Of a DNA stretch of 56,784 nt, positions 39,102 to 49,829 are shown one piece after another. The notes below the pieces were generated by a model. The model did no database searches. It was given only the letters and a program-made list of their open reading frames with translations, and was not told the DNA's origin. The position numbers were made by a program, and so were the translations under genes. Origin of the DNA: Knoellia flava TL1 (GTDB lineage Bacteria; Actinomycetota; Actinomycetes; Actinomycetales; Dermatophilaceae); assembly GCF_000768675.1 (NCBI RefSeq), contig NZ_AVPI01000027.1, forward strand, positions 1 through 56,784. The letters run 5' to 3'. Position 1 is the stretch's first letter, and every line of letters begins with the position of its first letter.

Positions 39102-40402
39102 GCACGACCTGGAGCAACTGGGCCGGCAACGTCACGGCGCACCCGGCGCGGATCGTCGAGCCACGGTCGGTCGAGGACGTCGTCGAGGCGGTCAAGGAGG
39201 CCGCCGACCGTGGCGAGCACGTGCGGGTCGTCGGTGCCGGGCACTCGTTCACACCCCTCGTCGCCACCGACGGGACACTGCTTCGCCTCACCGCGCTGAG
39301 CGGGATCGTCGACGTCGACCTGGCCCGGCAGCGGGTGCGGGTCGCCGCGGGCACCCCGCTGCACGTCCTCAACCCGCTGCTCGACGGTCTCGGTCTCGCG
39401 CTGCCCAACCTCGGCGACATCGACCGGCAGGGCATTGCCGGGGCCATCGCCACGGGCACGCACGGCACCGGGGTCCGGCACCGGGGGATCGCCGCTGCCG
39501 TCACCGGGCTCACCCTCGTCCTGGCCGACGGGTCCGTCGTCGCGGTGGACGACTCGCACGACCCGGACCTGTTCCGGGCGGCGACGGTCGGGCTCGGTGC
39601 CTTCGGGGTCGTGGTCGAGGTCGAGCTCCAGTGCGTGCCGGCGTTCCGGCTGCGCGCGCTCGAGACGCCGGGCCGGCTCGACGAGGTGGTCGAGGGCTAC
39701 GAGGACCTCGTCGCCGAGCACGACCATGTCGACTTCCACTGGTTCCCGCACACGGGTCGCGTTCTGCTCAAGCGCAACTCACGCGTCGACCATGCTGATC
39801 CCGGTCGGCCGCAGCCTCGGTGGCGCGAGTGGCTCGACGAGGACCTCCTGAGCAACAAGGTCTTCGAGGGGCTCAACCGCGCGGCTGCTGCGCGTCCGTC
39901 GATCGTGCCTCGGCTCAACCAGGTCAGCGCCCGCGTGCTCGGCGCCAAGGAGTACACCGACACGTCGTGGCGCGTCTTCTGCACCTCGCGTGACGTGCGC
40001 TTCCGCGAGTCGGAGTATGCCGTCCCGCGCGCCTCCCTGCCCGCCGTCATCGCCGAGCTCCGGGCGTGGATCGACAGCCACGACGTGTCGCTGCCGTTCC
40101 CGGTCGAGGTGCGCTCGACCGGTGCCGACGACGTGTGGCTGTCGACGGCATACGAGCGGGAGAACGCCTATGTCGCCGTCCACCAGTACTACCGGATGGA
40201 CGACGGGGGAGTCTTCGCGGCGTTCGAGGCGATCGTGCGCGAGCACGAGGGGCGGCCGCACTGGGGCAAGCTGCACACGCTCGGGGCCGGCGAGCTCGGC
40301 CGGCTCTACCCGAGGTTCGGTGACGTGCAGCGGGTGCGGGACCGGGTCGACCCGGAGCGGCTCTTCGCCAACGCCCACCTCACCCACGTCCTCGGGGAGT
40401 GA
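39098..40402 (+). CDS. FAD-linked sugar-1,4-lactone oxidase / alditol oxidase-like
   Basis: A 434-residue oxidoreductase of the vanillyl-alcohol oxidase fold. The FAD domain covers about residues 1-180 (VVGAGHSFTPLVATDGTLLR, LGDIDRQGIAGAIATGTHGT), and the C-terminal part carries the D-arabinono-lactone oxidase domain ending HWGKLHTLGAGELGRLYPRF. Sugar lactone or polyol oxidation with oxygen or another acceptor is expected. Covalent FAD attachment cannot be told here. It follows the PLP enzyme by a 4-base overlap and ends 22 bases from a convergent gene. Confidence 0.85.
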   Translation: MSTTWSNWAGNVTAHPARIVEPRSVEDVVEAVKEAADRGEHVRVVGAGHSFTPLVATDGTLLRLTALSGIVDVDLARQRVRVAAGTPLHVLNPLLDGLGLALPNLGDIDRQGIAGAIATGTHGTGVRHRGIAAAVTGLTLVLADGSVVAVDDSHDPDLFRAATVGLGAFGVVVEVELQCVPAFRLRALETPGRLDEVVEGYEDLVAEHDHVDFHWFPHTGRVLLKRNSRVDHADPGRPQPRWREWLDEDLLSNKVFEGLNRAAAARPSIVPRLNQVSARVLGAKEYTDTSWRVFCTSRDVRFRESEYAVPRASLPAVIAELRAWIDSHDVSLPFPVEVRSTGADDVWLSTAYERENAYVAVHQYYRMDDGGVFAAFEAIVREHEGRPHWGKLHTLGAGELGRLYPRFGDVQRVRDRVDPERLFANAHLTHVLGE

Positions 40403-40424
40403 TCGGGTCCCGGTGCTCGCAGGG

Positions 40425-40817
40425 TCAGACCGGTGCGAAGGCGTCCGGGTCCTCGTCGAGCCGGCGACGGAGCGCCTCCTCGAGGGTCCGGTCGGTGGGG
40501 ACGAGCGCGTTGTAGTCGCGGTCGAGGCGCGACTCGAGGGCGTCCGCGACCTCGTCGTCGTCAAGGTCGGTGGCGGCGATGACGTCGGCCGCGCGCGTGA
40601 GCAGGGAGGCCACCTCGGTCATCCCGAGCCAGGCGAACCCGGCACGCGCTGCCCTGAGCTCCTCGTCCTCGAGGGCCTCGAAACCGTTGAGCACACCGTC
40701 GCTCATCGCCTCGCCGTGGAAGAGCAGGGCGTCGTGGAGGGCGCGGTCCCCTTCGCGGGCGTCGTCGTCGAGCTCGACCTCGGCGGCGCGGTTCCACACC
40801 TTGTCGGCGTCGTCCAT
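40425..40817 (-). CDS. DUF4375 (DMP19-like) protein
   Basis: A 130-residue acidic, helical protein with GDRALHDALLFHGEAMSDGV and LNGFEAL, which resemble DUF4375. The ATG at 40817 is preferred; a GTG at 40826 also fits. GAGAGT lies seven bases upstream of the GTG-to-ATG region, a weak -10 candidate. The function is unknown. Confidence 0.7.
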   Translation of the reverse strand: MDDADKVWNRAAEVELDDDAREGDRALHDALLFHGEAMSDGVLNGFEALEDEELRAARAGFAWLGMTEVASLLTRAADVIAATDLDDDEVADALESRLDRDYNALVPTDRTLEEALRRRLDEDPDAFAPV

Positions 40818-40902
40818 GGTTCGCACTCTCGGGGTGGACGGGCGGGGCTGTCAATGGGACGAGCCCGACGGCGGGCGCGTCGACTTCACCCCGGAAGGTC
40901 GC

Positions 40903-40933
40903 ACTTCGGAGGGGAACCGTTCCCACCCGAAGT
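40903..40933. terminator. interrupted hairpin downstream of rarD
   Basis: ACTTCGG and CCGAAGT form the outer stem and GGGAAC with GTTCCC the inner stem, separated by 2-base internal mismatches, around a single central base. It lies between the rarD stop and the DUF4375 gene on the same strand. An operator role for so symmetrical a site is the alternative. Confidence 0.45.
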
Positions 40934-40978
40934 ACGAGGAACCCACTTCAGGCGGGAAAGGAGGGGGGAGGCGAGGGG

Positions 40979-41929
40979 TCAGGGGCAGGGGTCGGGCTCG
41001 AGGGCGGCGAGGCGGGTGCGCCGGTTGCTGCGCGCCTGGCGCAGCGAGTCGATCGACAGCAGCACCAGCGCCACCCAGACGATCGCGAAGCCGACCCACA
41101 GCGCGCCGGACACGTGCTCGCCGAGCACCAGCACGCCGATGAGCAGCTGCAGCATGGGCGTGAGGAACTGGATGAGCCCGATCGTCACCAGCGGGATGCG
41201 ACGCGCCGCCGCGGCGAAGAACAGCAGCGGGATCGCCGTGACGACACCGGCCGCCACGAGCAGACCCGTGTGCCACCCACCGTGCGAGCCGAACGTCGTC
41301 GAGCCCTGCGCCGACAGCCAGACGAGCACGCCGACCGCCACGGGCGCGAGCACCATCGTCTCGACGGTGAGCGAGTGCATCGCGTCGAGCGTGGCGCCGA
41401 CCTTCTTCTTGACGAGCCCGTAGAACGCGAACGAGAACGCGAGCGACACCGCGATCCACGGGAACTCGCCGCCGGCCACCGTGAGGTAGACGGCCGCTAC
41501 CGCACCCACCGTCACCGCTGCCCACTGCAGCGGTCGCAGCCGCTCGCGCAGCACGAGCACCCCCAGCGCGACCGTGACGATGGGGTTGAGGAAGTAGCCG
41601 AGCGCCGCGGCATACGTGCGTCCGGTGATGACCGCCAGCACGTAGATGACCCAGTTCGCCGCGATGAGCAGCGCCGCAATCGTCAGCCCCCCGAGGAGGC
41701 GGGGTCGCGCGGCCACCGTCCGCAGCCACCCGAAGTCGCGCCGCACGAGCAGCACGACCGCGCAGAACGCCAGCGTCCACAGGATCCGGTGCGCGAGGAT
41801 CTCGAACGCGCCCGACGGCTTGAGGGCGTGGAAGTAGAGCGGGAAGAGCCCCCAGATGCCGTAGGCGAGGAAGGCGTATGCCGTCCCCCGCCTCAGCTCT
41901 GCGTCGTCACCCGCGAGGGGCGCGCTCAC
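40979..41929 (-). CDS. rarD: EamA-family transporter RarD
   Basis: A 316-residue membrane protein with ten predicted transmembrane helices. RarD hallmarks are AYAFLAYGIWGLFPLYFHAL at the N terminus, EILAHRILWTL, NWVIYVLAVITGRTYAAALG and LNPIVTVALGVLVLRERL. RarD proteins are putative amino-acid or metabolite permeases (chloramphenicol resistance name only). The octamer occurs at 41608 and 41876. Confidence 0.88.
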   Translation of the reverse strand: MSAPLAGDDAELRRGTAYAFLAYGIWGLFPLYFHALKPSGAFEILAHRILWTLAFCAVVLLVRRDFGWLRTVAARPRLLGGLTIAALLIAANWVIYVLAVITGRTYAAALGYFLNPIVTVALGVLVLRERLRPLQWAAVTVGAVAAVYLTVAGGEFPWIAVSLAFSFAFYGLVKKKVGATLDAMHSLTVETMVLAPVAVGVLVWLSAQGSTTFGSHGGWHTGLLVAAGVVTAIPLLFFAAAARRIPLVTIGLIQFLTPMLQLLIGVLVLGEHVSGALWVGFAIVWVALVLLSIDSLRQARSNRRTRLAALEPDPCP

Positions 41930-41940
41930 GCCCCGGCCAC

Positions 41941-41961
41941 CGGACGCACCCGTTGCGTCCG
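41941..41961. terminator. hairpin downstream of korB
   Basis: A perfect 8-bp stem (CGGACGCA with TGCGTCCG) and a 5-base loop lie 57 bases past the korB stop and just before rarD on the same strand. Confidence 0.5.
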
Positions 41962-42017
41962 CACCAGTGGGGACCAGGGCGTCATCGTGCCGGACGCAAG
42001 GAGTGGGGCGGCAGGGG

Positions 42018-43186
42018 TCACCCGACGGTCCACGTGTCGCGACCGCGCAGCAGCGCCGCGAGGTCGTCGTCGCTCGCGGGCCCGCCGGCGGTGTCGACCG
42101 CAGCCGAGATCTGGGCGCGCACGCCGTCGTCGTAGGTCGGGCGCGACACCGAGCGGAAGATGCCCATCGGCACGTGCGTCATCTCGGGGGAGTCGAGCCG
42201 CGACAGCGCGAACGCCTGGCTCGGGTCCTCGGCCCCCGCGTCGTGCACGACGACGTCGGCTCCCTCGGCCGACGCGGCAGCCGCGTCGACGAACTCGAGG
42301 CGACCACCCGGCATACGGACGAGGGTCTTGCGGTCGTTCTCGGGACCGACCTGCACCGGCTCGCCGTCGAGGAGGTGCACGAGGCGCGCCTCCTGCTGGG
42401 TGCGGTCCTTGATGAGGTCGAAGGCGCCGTCGTTGAAGATCGGGCAGTTCTGGTAGATCTCGACGAGCGAGGTCCCGCGGTGCTCGGCGGCGGCGCGCAG
42501 GATCGACGTGAGGTGCTTGCGGTCGCTGTCCATCGTGCGCGCGACGAACGTCGCCTCGGCGCCGAGGGCGAGCGACACCGGATTGAACGGCTGGTCGACC
42601 GACCCGAGCGGCGACGACTTCGTCACCTGGCCGACGCGCGAGGTGGGGGAGTACTGGCCCTTGGTGAGGCCGTAGATCTCGTTGTTGAAGAGCAGGATCG
42701 TCATGTTGACGTTGCGGCGCAGCGCGTGGATGAGGTGGTTGCCACCGATCGACAGCGCGTCGCCGTCACCGGTGACGACCCAGACGTTCTGATCCGGCCG
42801 CGACGTCGCGAGACCGGTCGCGATCGCCGGCGCGCGCCCGTGGATCGAGTGCATGCCGTAGGTGTCGAGGTAGTAGGGGAAGCGCGAGGAGCAGCCGATA
42901 CCCGAGACGAAGGTGATGTTCTCGCGCTTGAGCCCGAGCTCGGGCAGGAAGGACTGGACGGCCGCGAGGATCGCGTAGTCGCCGCAGCCCGGGCACCAGC
43001 GGACCTCCTGGTCGGAGGTGAACTCCTTCTTCGTCTGCGCAGGGGCGTCCGGCGCGAGCAGAGGTATGCCGGCCAGCCCGCTCGGGCGCGCGGCCGCACC
43101 TCCCGAAGTGGTGCCGTTCGGCGCGCCGCCGGTGGAGGCGCCGTTGGCGGAGGCCGTGTCGGTGGTCGTCGGGTTCTCGACGGTGG

Positions 43187-43190
<4 letters not shown>
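42018..43190 (-). CDS. korB: 2-oxoglutarate:ferredoxin oxidoreductase, beta subunit
   Basis: A 390-residue ThDP- and Fe-S-binding subunit. Cluster ligands are in RWCPGCGDY (Cys66, Cys69), GIGCSSR (Cys100) and a later NCPIF cysteine, and the ThDP motif is GDGDALSIGG (141-150) with NNEIYGLTKGQYSP. With KorA it oxidises 2-oxoglutarate to succinyl-CoA and reduces ferredoxin. The first 50 residues are a Thr/Gly/Ala-rich extension. It starts at GTG, overlapping the korA stop (GTGA). Confidence 0.95.
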
Positions 43191-45055
<1,865 letters not shown>

Positions 45056-45132
45056 GAACACCTGACTCGAGAGACGTCGGTCGGGGCGCGTGCGTCGTGT
45101 CCCGACGTGGTCCTTCCATCCTACGACCGGAC

Positions 45133-45151
45133 TTAGGCAAGGCTATGGAGG
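45133..45151 (+). promoter_or_regulatory. partial iron-box candidate between korA and the WXG-like gene
   Basis: TTAGGCAAGGCTATGGAGG agrees with about 12 of 19 positions of the IdeR/DtxR box; the left 13 bases fit well and the right half does not. Both this and the site at 17489 begin GGACTTAGG. KorAB is an Fe-S enzyme, so iron control would be sensible, but the match is weak. Confidence 0.25.
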
Positions 45152-45281
45152 TGTCCATCCGCGATCAGGAGCGTGACCCTGCAGCCGGGTAGTCCTCCCC
45201 ATTGTCCGCCCGGTGACTGGATGACAGGCTGTCTTCCGGGGGCACGCGACGCGGTGCCGGCAACACACGACGGGGGTGGCG

Positions 45282-45581
45282 ATGGCGTACGAGGTCGAGA
45301 TCAAGGACCTGCGTGACTCGGCCAGGGCTGCCCGCACGGCCGCCACCGAGGTGGCGCGCCAGACGCCGGGCAGCCACCTCACCGGCGCCGGCACCGGCAT
45401 CCCGGGGGCCGACAGCGTCGCGGTCATGGCGCGGGTCAGCAGGGGATGGGCCACGGAGCTCTCCGACTGGGCCAAGGCAGCCCGTGGCTACGGCCGCACC
45501 CTCGACACCAACGCCGACCAGTACGAGCTCGACGACGAGGCCGCGCGTGACGCGTTCGGACCCCTGGGTCGGGGGCGCTGA
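45282..45581 (+). CDS. WXG100/Esp-like small protein with a type VII secretion motif
   Basis: A 99-residue helical protein with a predicted helix-turn-helix (SRGWATELSDWAKAARGYGR in the second part). DQYELDDEAARDAF near the C terminus contains Y81-x3-D85, which matches the YxxxD/E type VII general secretion signal. The ATG at 45282 has GGGGG five bases upstream; an in-frame GTG at 45276 is also possible. It lies three bases before the DUF1023 hydrolase gene, suggesting a co-secreted partner. Confidence 0.7.
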   Translation: MAYEVEIKDLRDSARAARTAATEVARQTPGSHLTGAGTGIPGADSVAVMARVSRGWATELSDWAKAARGYGRTLDTNADQYELDDEAARDAFGPLGRGR

Positions 45582-45584
45582 CGC

Positions 45585-47312
45585 GTGCCCCTGTCATGGT
45601 CCGACATCACAGCGTGGAAGCACGAGCCACTCGCCACCGCGGAGCGCGAGCTGCGCACCACGCGGCGCGACCTGCTCGACCTCGCCGACGAGCTGGCCAC
45701 GATGGGCCTGCCCAGGAACTGGACCGGCGACGCCGCCAGGACCTCGGGTACGTGTCTCAGGACCGTCGCCGACGACCTCCGCGACGTCGTCGCGGAGGTG
45801 TCCGCGGCATACACGGCGGTCTGTGACGCCGCGGACGGAGTCCTCGGCGTTGTCCGTGCTGTGGCCGAGGCCCGGGAGTACGCCCGGCTCAGCTCCCTGA
45901 CCATCAGCGCCTCCGGTGTGGTCACGACCAAGGAGCTCCTCGTATGCCGTGCCGACGACGACGAGGAGGACGTCGAGACCCGTCGGGCCCGCCAAGCGCA
46001 GGTCGACGAGTGCGTCACCCGGATCGCCGAGGCGCTGCGCAAGGCCGCCGACGTGGACGCCGACCTCTCCGCCGTCCTCACGAGCATCGAGCTCAACCGC
46101 ATCGAAGGCGGCAAGGGGACGCTCGCCCAGGCCTCGGCCATCGGCGAGGTCAAGGGTGACCTCAGCGTGCTCGAGCCACCCCGGGGCGGGTCGCCGACGC
46201 AGAACGCCGCGTGGTGGGCGACGCTCTCGCCGGACGAGCGGGCGCTCGTCATCGCCGAGAACCCGGGCTGGATCGGCAACCTCGACGGCATCGACGCGAC
46301 GTCGCGGGACCTGGCCAACCGCAACCTCCTCGACACCCGCCGCACCCACGTCACGACGAGGCTGGCCGAGCTCGAGGCCGGATTCATCGACGAGGACGGC
46401 AACTTCGACTACGTCTACTACCAGGACCACATCGACGAGTACCACGACCTCATGGAGGAGAAGGGAGCGATAGCCACGCTCGACGAGATGCTCGCCCGTC
46501 CCGGTGCGCACCAGCTCATCGGCGTGGACTTCACGACGCCGCGCACCCAGGCGATCGTCGCCAACGGCAACGTCGACACCGCCGACCACGTCGCTGTGTT
46601 CACACCCGGCTTGACCTCCACCGTCGAGGGCATGGGCGGCTACGACTCGAGCATGGCCCAGTTGCGGGCGAGGACCGAGGACGAGCTCTTCCGCCGGGGC
46701 GAGTCTGGCACCGTCGCCACCGTGACCTGGCTCGACTACCAGGCGCCGCAGTGGGGCACGACGTTCGCGGGTGACTCGGTCGCCCTGTCCGGCTCCGCCG
46801 AGAATGGGGGCCGGGACCTCGCTGCGTACTTCACGGGGCTCAACGCCTCACGGCTGACGGACCCCGACCTCACCGCGCTCGGCCACTCCTACGGCTCCAC
46901 GACGACCGGCTACTCGCTCCAGCACGAGGGCACCGGGGTCGACCGTGCCGTCTTCTTCGGCTCTCCGGGTCTGGGGACGAGTGACCTCGGCGACCTGCAC
47001 CTGCCCGAGGGCAACGCCTACTACGCCGAGGCGAAGTGGGACCCGGTCGGTGACCTCGGCCGCTTCGGCACCGACCCCACCGGCCTGGAGGGCATGAACC
47101 ACCTCGAGACCGGCGGGGGAGAGTCCGCCGACGGCCGGTCGTGGAACGGCGTCGAGGGCCACTCCGACTACCTCCAGGACGGCTCGACGAGCCAGTACTC
47201 CATGGCGCAGGTCGTGGGCGGCCACCCGGGCGACGTCATCGAGGGCAAGAATGTGGGCTTCTGGACCGACCCGCTCGACGCCCAGCCCTGGTGGCCGGGG
47301 TTCCTCACGTGA
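45585..47312 (+). CDS. DUF1023 alpha/beta hydrolase, probable secreted effector
   Basis: A 575-residue protein. Residues 1 to about 200 are helical (WNDITAW-like WSDITAWKHEP start, then LPRNWTGDAA, a WxG turn) and resemble an ESX-type N-terminal domain. Residues about 330-560 are the DUF1023 hydrolase, with FTPGLTSTVEGMGGYD and the nucleophile in LGHSYGSTTTGYSL (Ser435), and a late HSDYL histidine. Lipase or esterase activity is expected. GTG 45585; the stop overlaps the lipoprotein GTG (GTGA). Octamer copies lie at 45805 and 45942. Confidence 0.8.
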   Translation: MPLSWSDITAWKHEPLATAERELRTTRRDLLDLADELATMGLPRNWTGDAARTSGTCLRTVADDLRDVVAEVSAAYTAVCDAADGVLGVVRAVAEAREYARLSSLTISASGVVTTKELLVCRADDDEEDVETRRARQAQVDECVTRIAEALRKAADVDADLSAVLTSIELNRIEGGKGTLAQASAIGEVKGDLSVLEPPRGGSPTQNAAWWATLSPDERALVIAENPGWIGNLDGIDATSRDLANRNLLDTRRTHVTTRLAELEAGFIDEDGNFDYVYYQDHIDEYHDLMEEKGAIATLDEMLARPGAHQLIGVDFTTPRTQAIVANGNVDTADHVAVFTPGLTSTVEGMGGYDSSMAQLRARTEDELFRRGESGTVATVTWLDYQAPQWGTTFAGDSVALSGSAENGGRDLAAYFTGLNASRLTDPDLTALGHSYGSTTTGYSLQHEGTGVDRAVFFGSPGLGTSDLGDLHLPEGNAYYAEAKWDPVGDLGRFGTDPTGLEGMNHLETGGGESADGRSWNGVEGHSDYLQDGSTSQYSMAQVVGGHPGDVIEGKNVGFWTDPLDAQPWWPGFLT

Positions 47313-47926
47313 GAGACGACAACCCGATGACCGGCCTTCGCCGCACCTCGACCGACCGACGCCGCCGGGCGCGGGTCGCGACAACGGCTGCCGCCGTCGT
47401 CGCCGTCCTGGCCCTGTTACCCGGGTGCACCGGGGACGCCGGGGGCACCGGGGGCACAGGGGGCACCGGCACCACCCGCACGACAGGAGACACCGTGGAC
47501 GCACGACAGCAGCTCGACTCGCGGCGCAGCGAGGCTGAGGCCAAGCGTGACAACCTCGCGCTCCTCGCCGAGGTGCGCGAGGCCCTGACCAAGGTCAACC
47601 CCGCGCTCAGGTGGCGCACTCCCGAGCCGGCCGTCGAGTCCGGCTCGCTGTGCAAGAAGCCCTTCGACGCCGTCGACGGTGCCGGGACGCTCAACCTCAC
47701 CGCAGGCGGAGCCTTCGGGTCGATCCCCGACGCCGACTGGCCCCGCGCCTGGGCGGCGGTCAAGGAGGTCGCGGCCAAGCGTGGCTACGGCGACGAGCAC
47801 GTCCTCAAGGACGAGCCGGGTGGACACCAGGCGTCGGTCTACGACGAGGACGGGTCCGAGCTGTCCGTGGGAACCGGCGTCAACACCACGGCGACGATCT
47901 TCGGAGCCTGCTACCTCACCAGGTGA
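47309..47926 (+). CDS. small lipoprotein coupled to the DUF1023 gene
   Basis: A 205-residue protein with Arg-rich N terminus, a hydrophobic segment and lipobox LLPGC (Cys40), followed by a Gly/Thr-rich linker (GGTGGTGGTGTTRTTG). The mature part has two cysteines (SLCKKPF and GACYLTR) that may form a disulfide. It starts at GTG 47309 overlapping the upstream stop; ATG 47327 is a fallback. By analogy with other effector loci it may be an immunity or anchoring protein. No family is recognised. Confidence 0.7.
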   Translation: MRDDNPMTGLRRTSTDRRRRARVATTAAAVVAVLALLPGCTGDAGGTGGTGGTGTTRTTGDTVDARQQLDSRRSEAEAKRDNLALLAEVREALTKVNPALRWRTPEPAVESGSLCKKPFDAVDGAGTLNLTAGGAFGSIPDADWPRAWAAVKEVAAKRGYGDEHVLKDEPGGHQASVYDEDGSELSVGTGVNTTATIFGACYLTR

Positions 47927-47973
47927 GCGGGTTCGCCCGACCCGGGTGCTGCCCCTGACGACCGGGCCGCGGC

Positions 47974-47979
47974 TAGGCT
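47974..47979 (+). promoter_or_regulatory. -10 hexamer of nuoA2 (leaderless start)
   Basis: TAGGCT ends six bases before the nuoA2 ATG. It indicates that the second nuo set has its own promoter, apart from the lipoprotein operon. Confidence 0.5.
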
Positions 47980-47985
47980 CTCGGC

Positions 47986-48345
47986 ATGACCGGATACGTG
48001 GCAGCGGCAGCGGTGCTGGCCACGGGCATGCTTCTCGTCATCGCCGCGATGGGCGCCCGGTCCCTCCTCGCCCCGCGCGCGGCGACGACGGCCAAGCTCA
48101 CGACCTACGAGTCCGGCGTCGACCCCGTCGGAGAGGGCTGGGCGCAGAGCCAGGTCCGCTACCTCGCCTACGCCTTCCTCTACGTCGTCTTCGCGGTCGA
48201 CGCGGTCTACCTCTTCCCCTGGGCCTACGTCCTGCGCGACGCGGACCTCGGGGTCGCCTCGCTCGTCGAGATCGCGGTCTTCATCGGAATCATCGTCATC
48301 GGCCTGCTGCACGCCGCACGTCGCGGCCTGCTCCGGTGGACGTGA
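47986..48345 (+). CDS. nuoA2: NADH-quinone oxidoreductase subunit A, second copy
   Basis: A 119-residue NuoA with three transmembrane helices. The loop TTYESGVDP replaces the cysteine of the usual YECG motif by serine (ESG), and [14 protein letters not shown] corresponds to FDIESVFLYP. The Cys loss near the quinone site is a real difference from NuoA1. Five bases upstream of nuoB2; the two are certainly co-transcribed. Confidence 0.9.
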   Translation: MTGYVAAAAVLATGMLLVIAAMGARSLLAPRAATTAKLTTYESGVDPVGEGWAQSQVRYLAYAFLYVVFAVDAVYLFPWAYVLRDADLGVASLVEIAVFIGIIVIGLLHAARRGLLRWT

Positions 48346-48349
48346 CGCG

Positions 48350-48991
48350 ATGACGACCGAGCAGCCCGTCGCTCCGAGCGCCCAGCCCGTCTCCCTGCCG
48401 ATGCCGCGTGTCGGCCCCGTCGCCGAGCACGCGCCGAAGCCGATCCGCGTCGTCCTCAACTGGGGCCGGCGATACTCGCTATGGGTCTTCAACTTCGGGC
48501 TGGCCTGCTGCGCCATCGAGTTCATCGCCGCGTCGATGGGCCGGCACGACTTCATCCGGCTCGGCGTCATCCCGTTCGCGCCCGGGCCACGCCAGGCCGA
48601 CCTCATGGTCGTCTCGGGCACGGTCACCGACAAGATGGCGCCCGCGATCCGCCGCCTCTACGACCAGATGCCCGAGCCCAAGTACGTCATCTCGTTCGGA
48701 GCCTGCTCCAACTCCGGCGGCCCCTACTGGGACTCCTACTCCGTGACCAAGGGCGTCGACCAGCTCATCCCCGTCGACGTCTACGTCCCCGGCTGCCCGC
48801 CCCGGCCGGAGGCCCTGCTCCACGGCATCATCCGGCTCCAGGAGCAGATCGCCGGTGAACGCCTCTCGGGCCGCGCGATCGCCGACCGACTTGGCGCCGA
48901 CCGCTGGCAGCCCCGCTACACCGCCCACCGCACCGCCTCCGCGGGTGAGGTGACGCGCGGGAGGGTTGAGCGCCCCGAGCCCGCGCGGTGA
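48350..48991 (+). CDS. nuoB2: NADH-quinone oxidoreductase subunit B, second copy
   Basis: A 213-residue NuoB with all N2 cluster ligands: FGLACCAIE (Cys53, Cys54), FGACSNSGG (Cys119) and PGCPPRPE (Cys149). It is therefore likely functional as an Fe-S subunit. N-terminal (about 30) and C-terminal (about 35) extensions differ from NuoB1. The next gene overlaps its stop (GTGA). Confidence 0.93.
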   Translation: MTTEQPVAPSAQPVSLPMPRVGPVAEHAPKPIRVVLNWGRRYSLWVFNFGLACCAIEFIAASMGRHDFIRLGVIPFAPGPRQADLMVVSGTVTDKMAPAIRRLYDQMPEPKYVISFGACSNSGGPYWDSYSVTKGVDQLIPVDVYVPGCPPRPEALLHGIIRLQEQIAGERLSGRAIADRLGADRWQPRYTAHRTASAGEVTRGRVERPEPAR

Positions 48992-49419
48992 TGCTCGTCG
49001 TCCTCGCGCTGCTCGCGTTCGTCATCGAGTTCGCCTTCATGGTCGGTGTCTTCCTGCTCGCCTCCGGCCTCGTCGGTGGTGGCCTCGGCGGTGCCGTCGT
49101 CGGGGTCCTCGCGGTCGTCCTCGTCGCCGCCCTCTGGGGCCTTTTCATCGCCCCGAAGGCCCGCCGGCGGCTGCCCAAGGTCGTCCGCGCCCTCGCCTCC
49201 GGAGGTGGGGTCGCCGTCGTCGGCGCCGTGCTGCTCGGACTGGGACGCGAGCGGTTCGGGCTCGTCCTCCTCGGGGCCGGGCTCGTCCTCGTCCTCGCGC
49301 AGCTCGTCCTCGACGAGACCGACGCGGGGCGCGCGAACGGACCGGCCGCCGCGAACAGGGCCCGCGACGCCGGTGACACCCGACGGTCACGTCGCAGCCA
49401 GCGCTCGCGCCGTCGATGA
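48988..49419 (+). CDS. DUF2568-like small membrane protein
   Basis: A 143-residue protein with about four transmembrane helices (including [20 protein letters not shown] and [20 protein letters not shown]) and a basic, Arg/Ser-rich tail. It resembles YrdB/DUF2568 proteins, whose function is unknown. It starts at GTG 48988 overlapping the nuoB2 stop, or at ATG 48991. It overlaps the next gene by four bases. Confidence 0.65.
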   Translation: MMLVVLALLAFVIEFAFMVGVFLLASGLVGGGLGGAVVGVLAVVLVAALWGLFIAPKARRRLPKVVRALASGGGVAVVGAVLLGLGRERFGLVLLGAGLVLVLAQLVLDETDAGRANGPAAANRARDAGDTRRSRRSQRSRRR

Positions 49420-49829
49420 GCGCCTCCCGGGAGGCGAAGACCTGCGCATCCTGCGGCCGCCGGATCGAGTGGCGCAAGAAGTGGGAGAGGGACTGGGACC
49501 AGGTCCGCTACTGCTCCACCGCCTGTCGTCGCCGCGGCGTCGGTGAGGTCGACCGGGCACTGGAGCACTCGATCCTCGACCTCCTCGGGCAGCGGGCGTC
49601 CGGTGCGACGATCTGCCCGTCCGAGGCGGCGCGGGCCGTGGCTGCAGCCGGCGGTGGCGACACCCCTGCTGACGAGGAGCCGTGGCGCGAGCTCATGGAG
49701 CCGGCCCGCCGGGCGGCGCGACGGCTCGTCGACGCAGGCGCGGTCGAGATCCTCCAGCAGGGCAGGGTCGTCGACCCGTCGACGGCCAGGGGCCCGATCA
49801 GGATCCGGCGCGTCCGCGGACGGCTCTGA
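49416..49829 (+). CDS. DUF2256-DUF3253 fusion protein
   Basis: A 137-residue protein. Residues about 8-42 hold a zinc-ribbon-like DUF2256 segment, KTCASCGRRIEWRKKWE followed by YCSTACRRRG (CxxC and CxxxC). Residues about 48-135 form a DUF3253 winged-helix-like region ending GPIRIRRVRGR. Nucleic-acid binding is plausible. Its last 32 bases overlap the convergent DNA glycosylase gene. Confidence 0.75.
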   Translation: MSASREAKTCASCGRRIEWRKKWERDWDQVRYCSTACRRRGVGEVDRALEHSILDLLGQRASGATICPSEAARAVAAAGGGDTPADEEPWRELMEPARRAARRLVDAGAVEILQQGRVVDPSTARGPIRIRRVRGRL

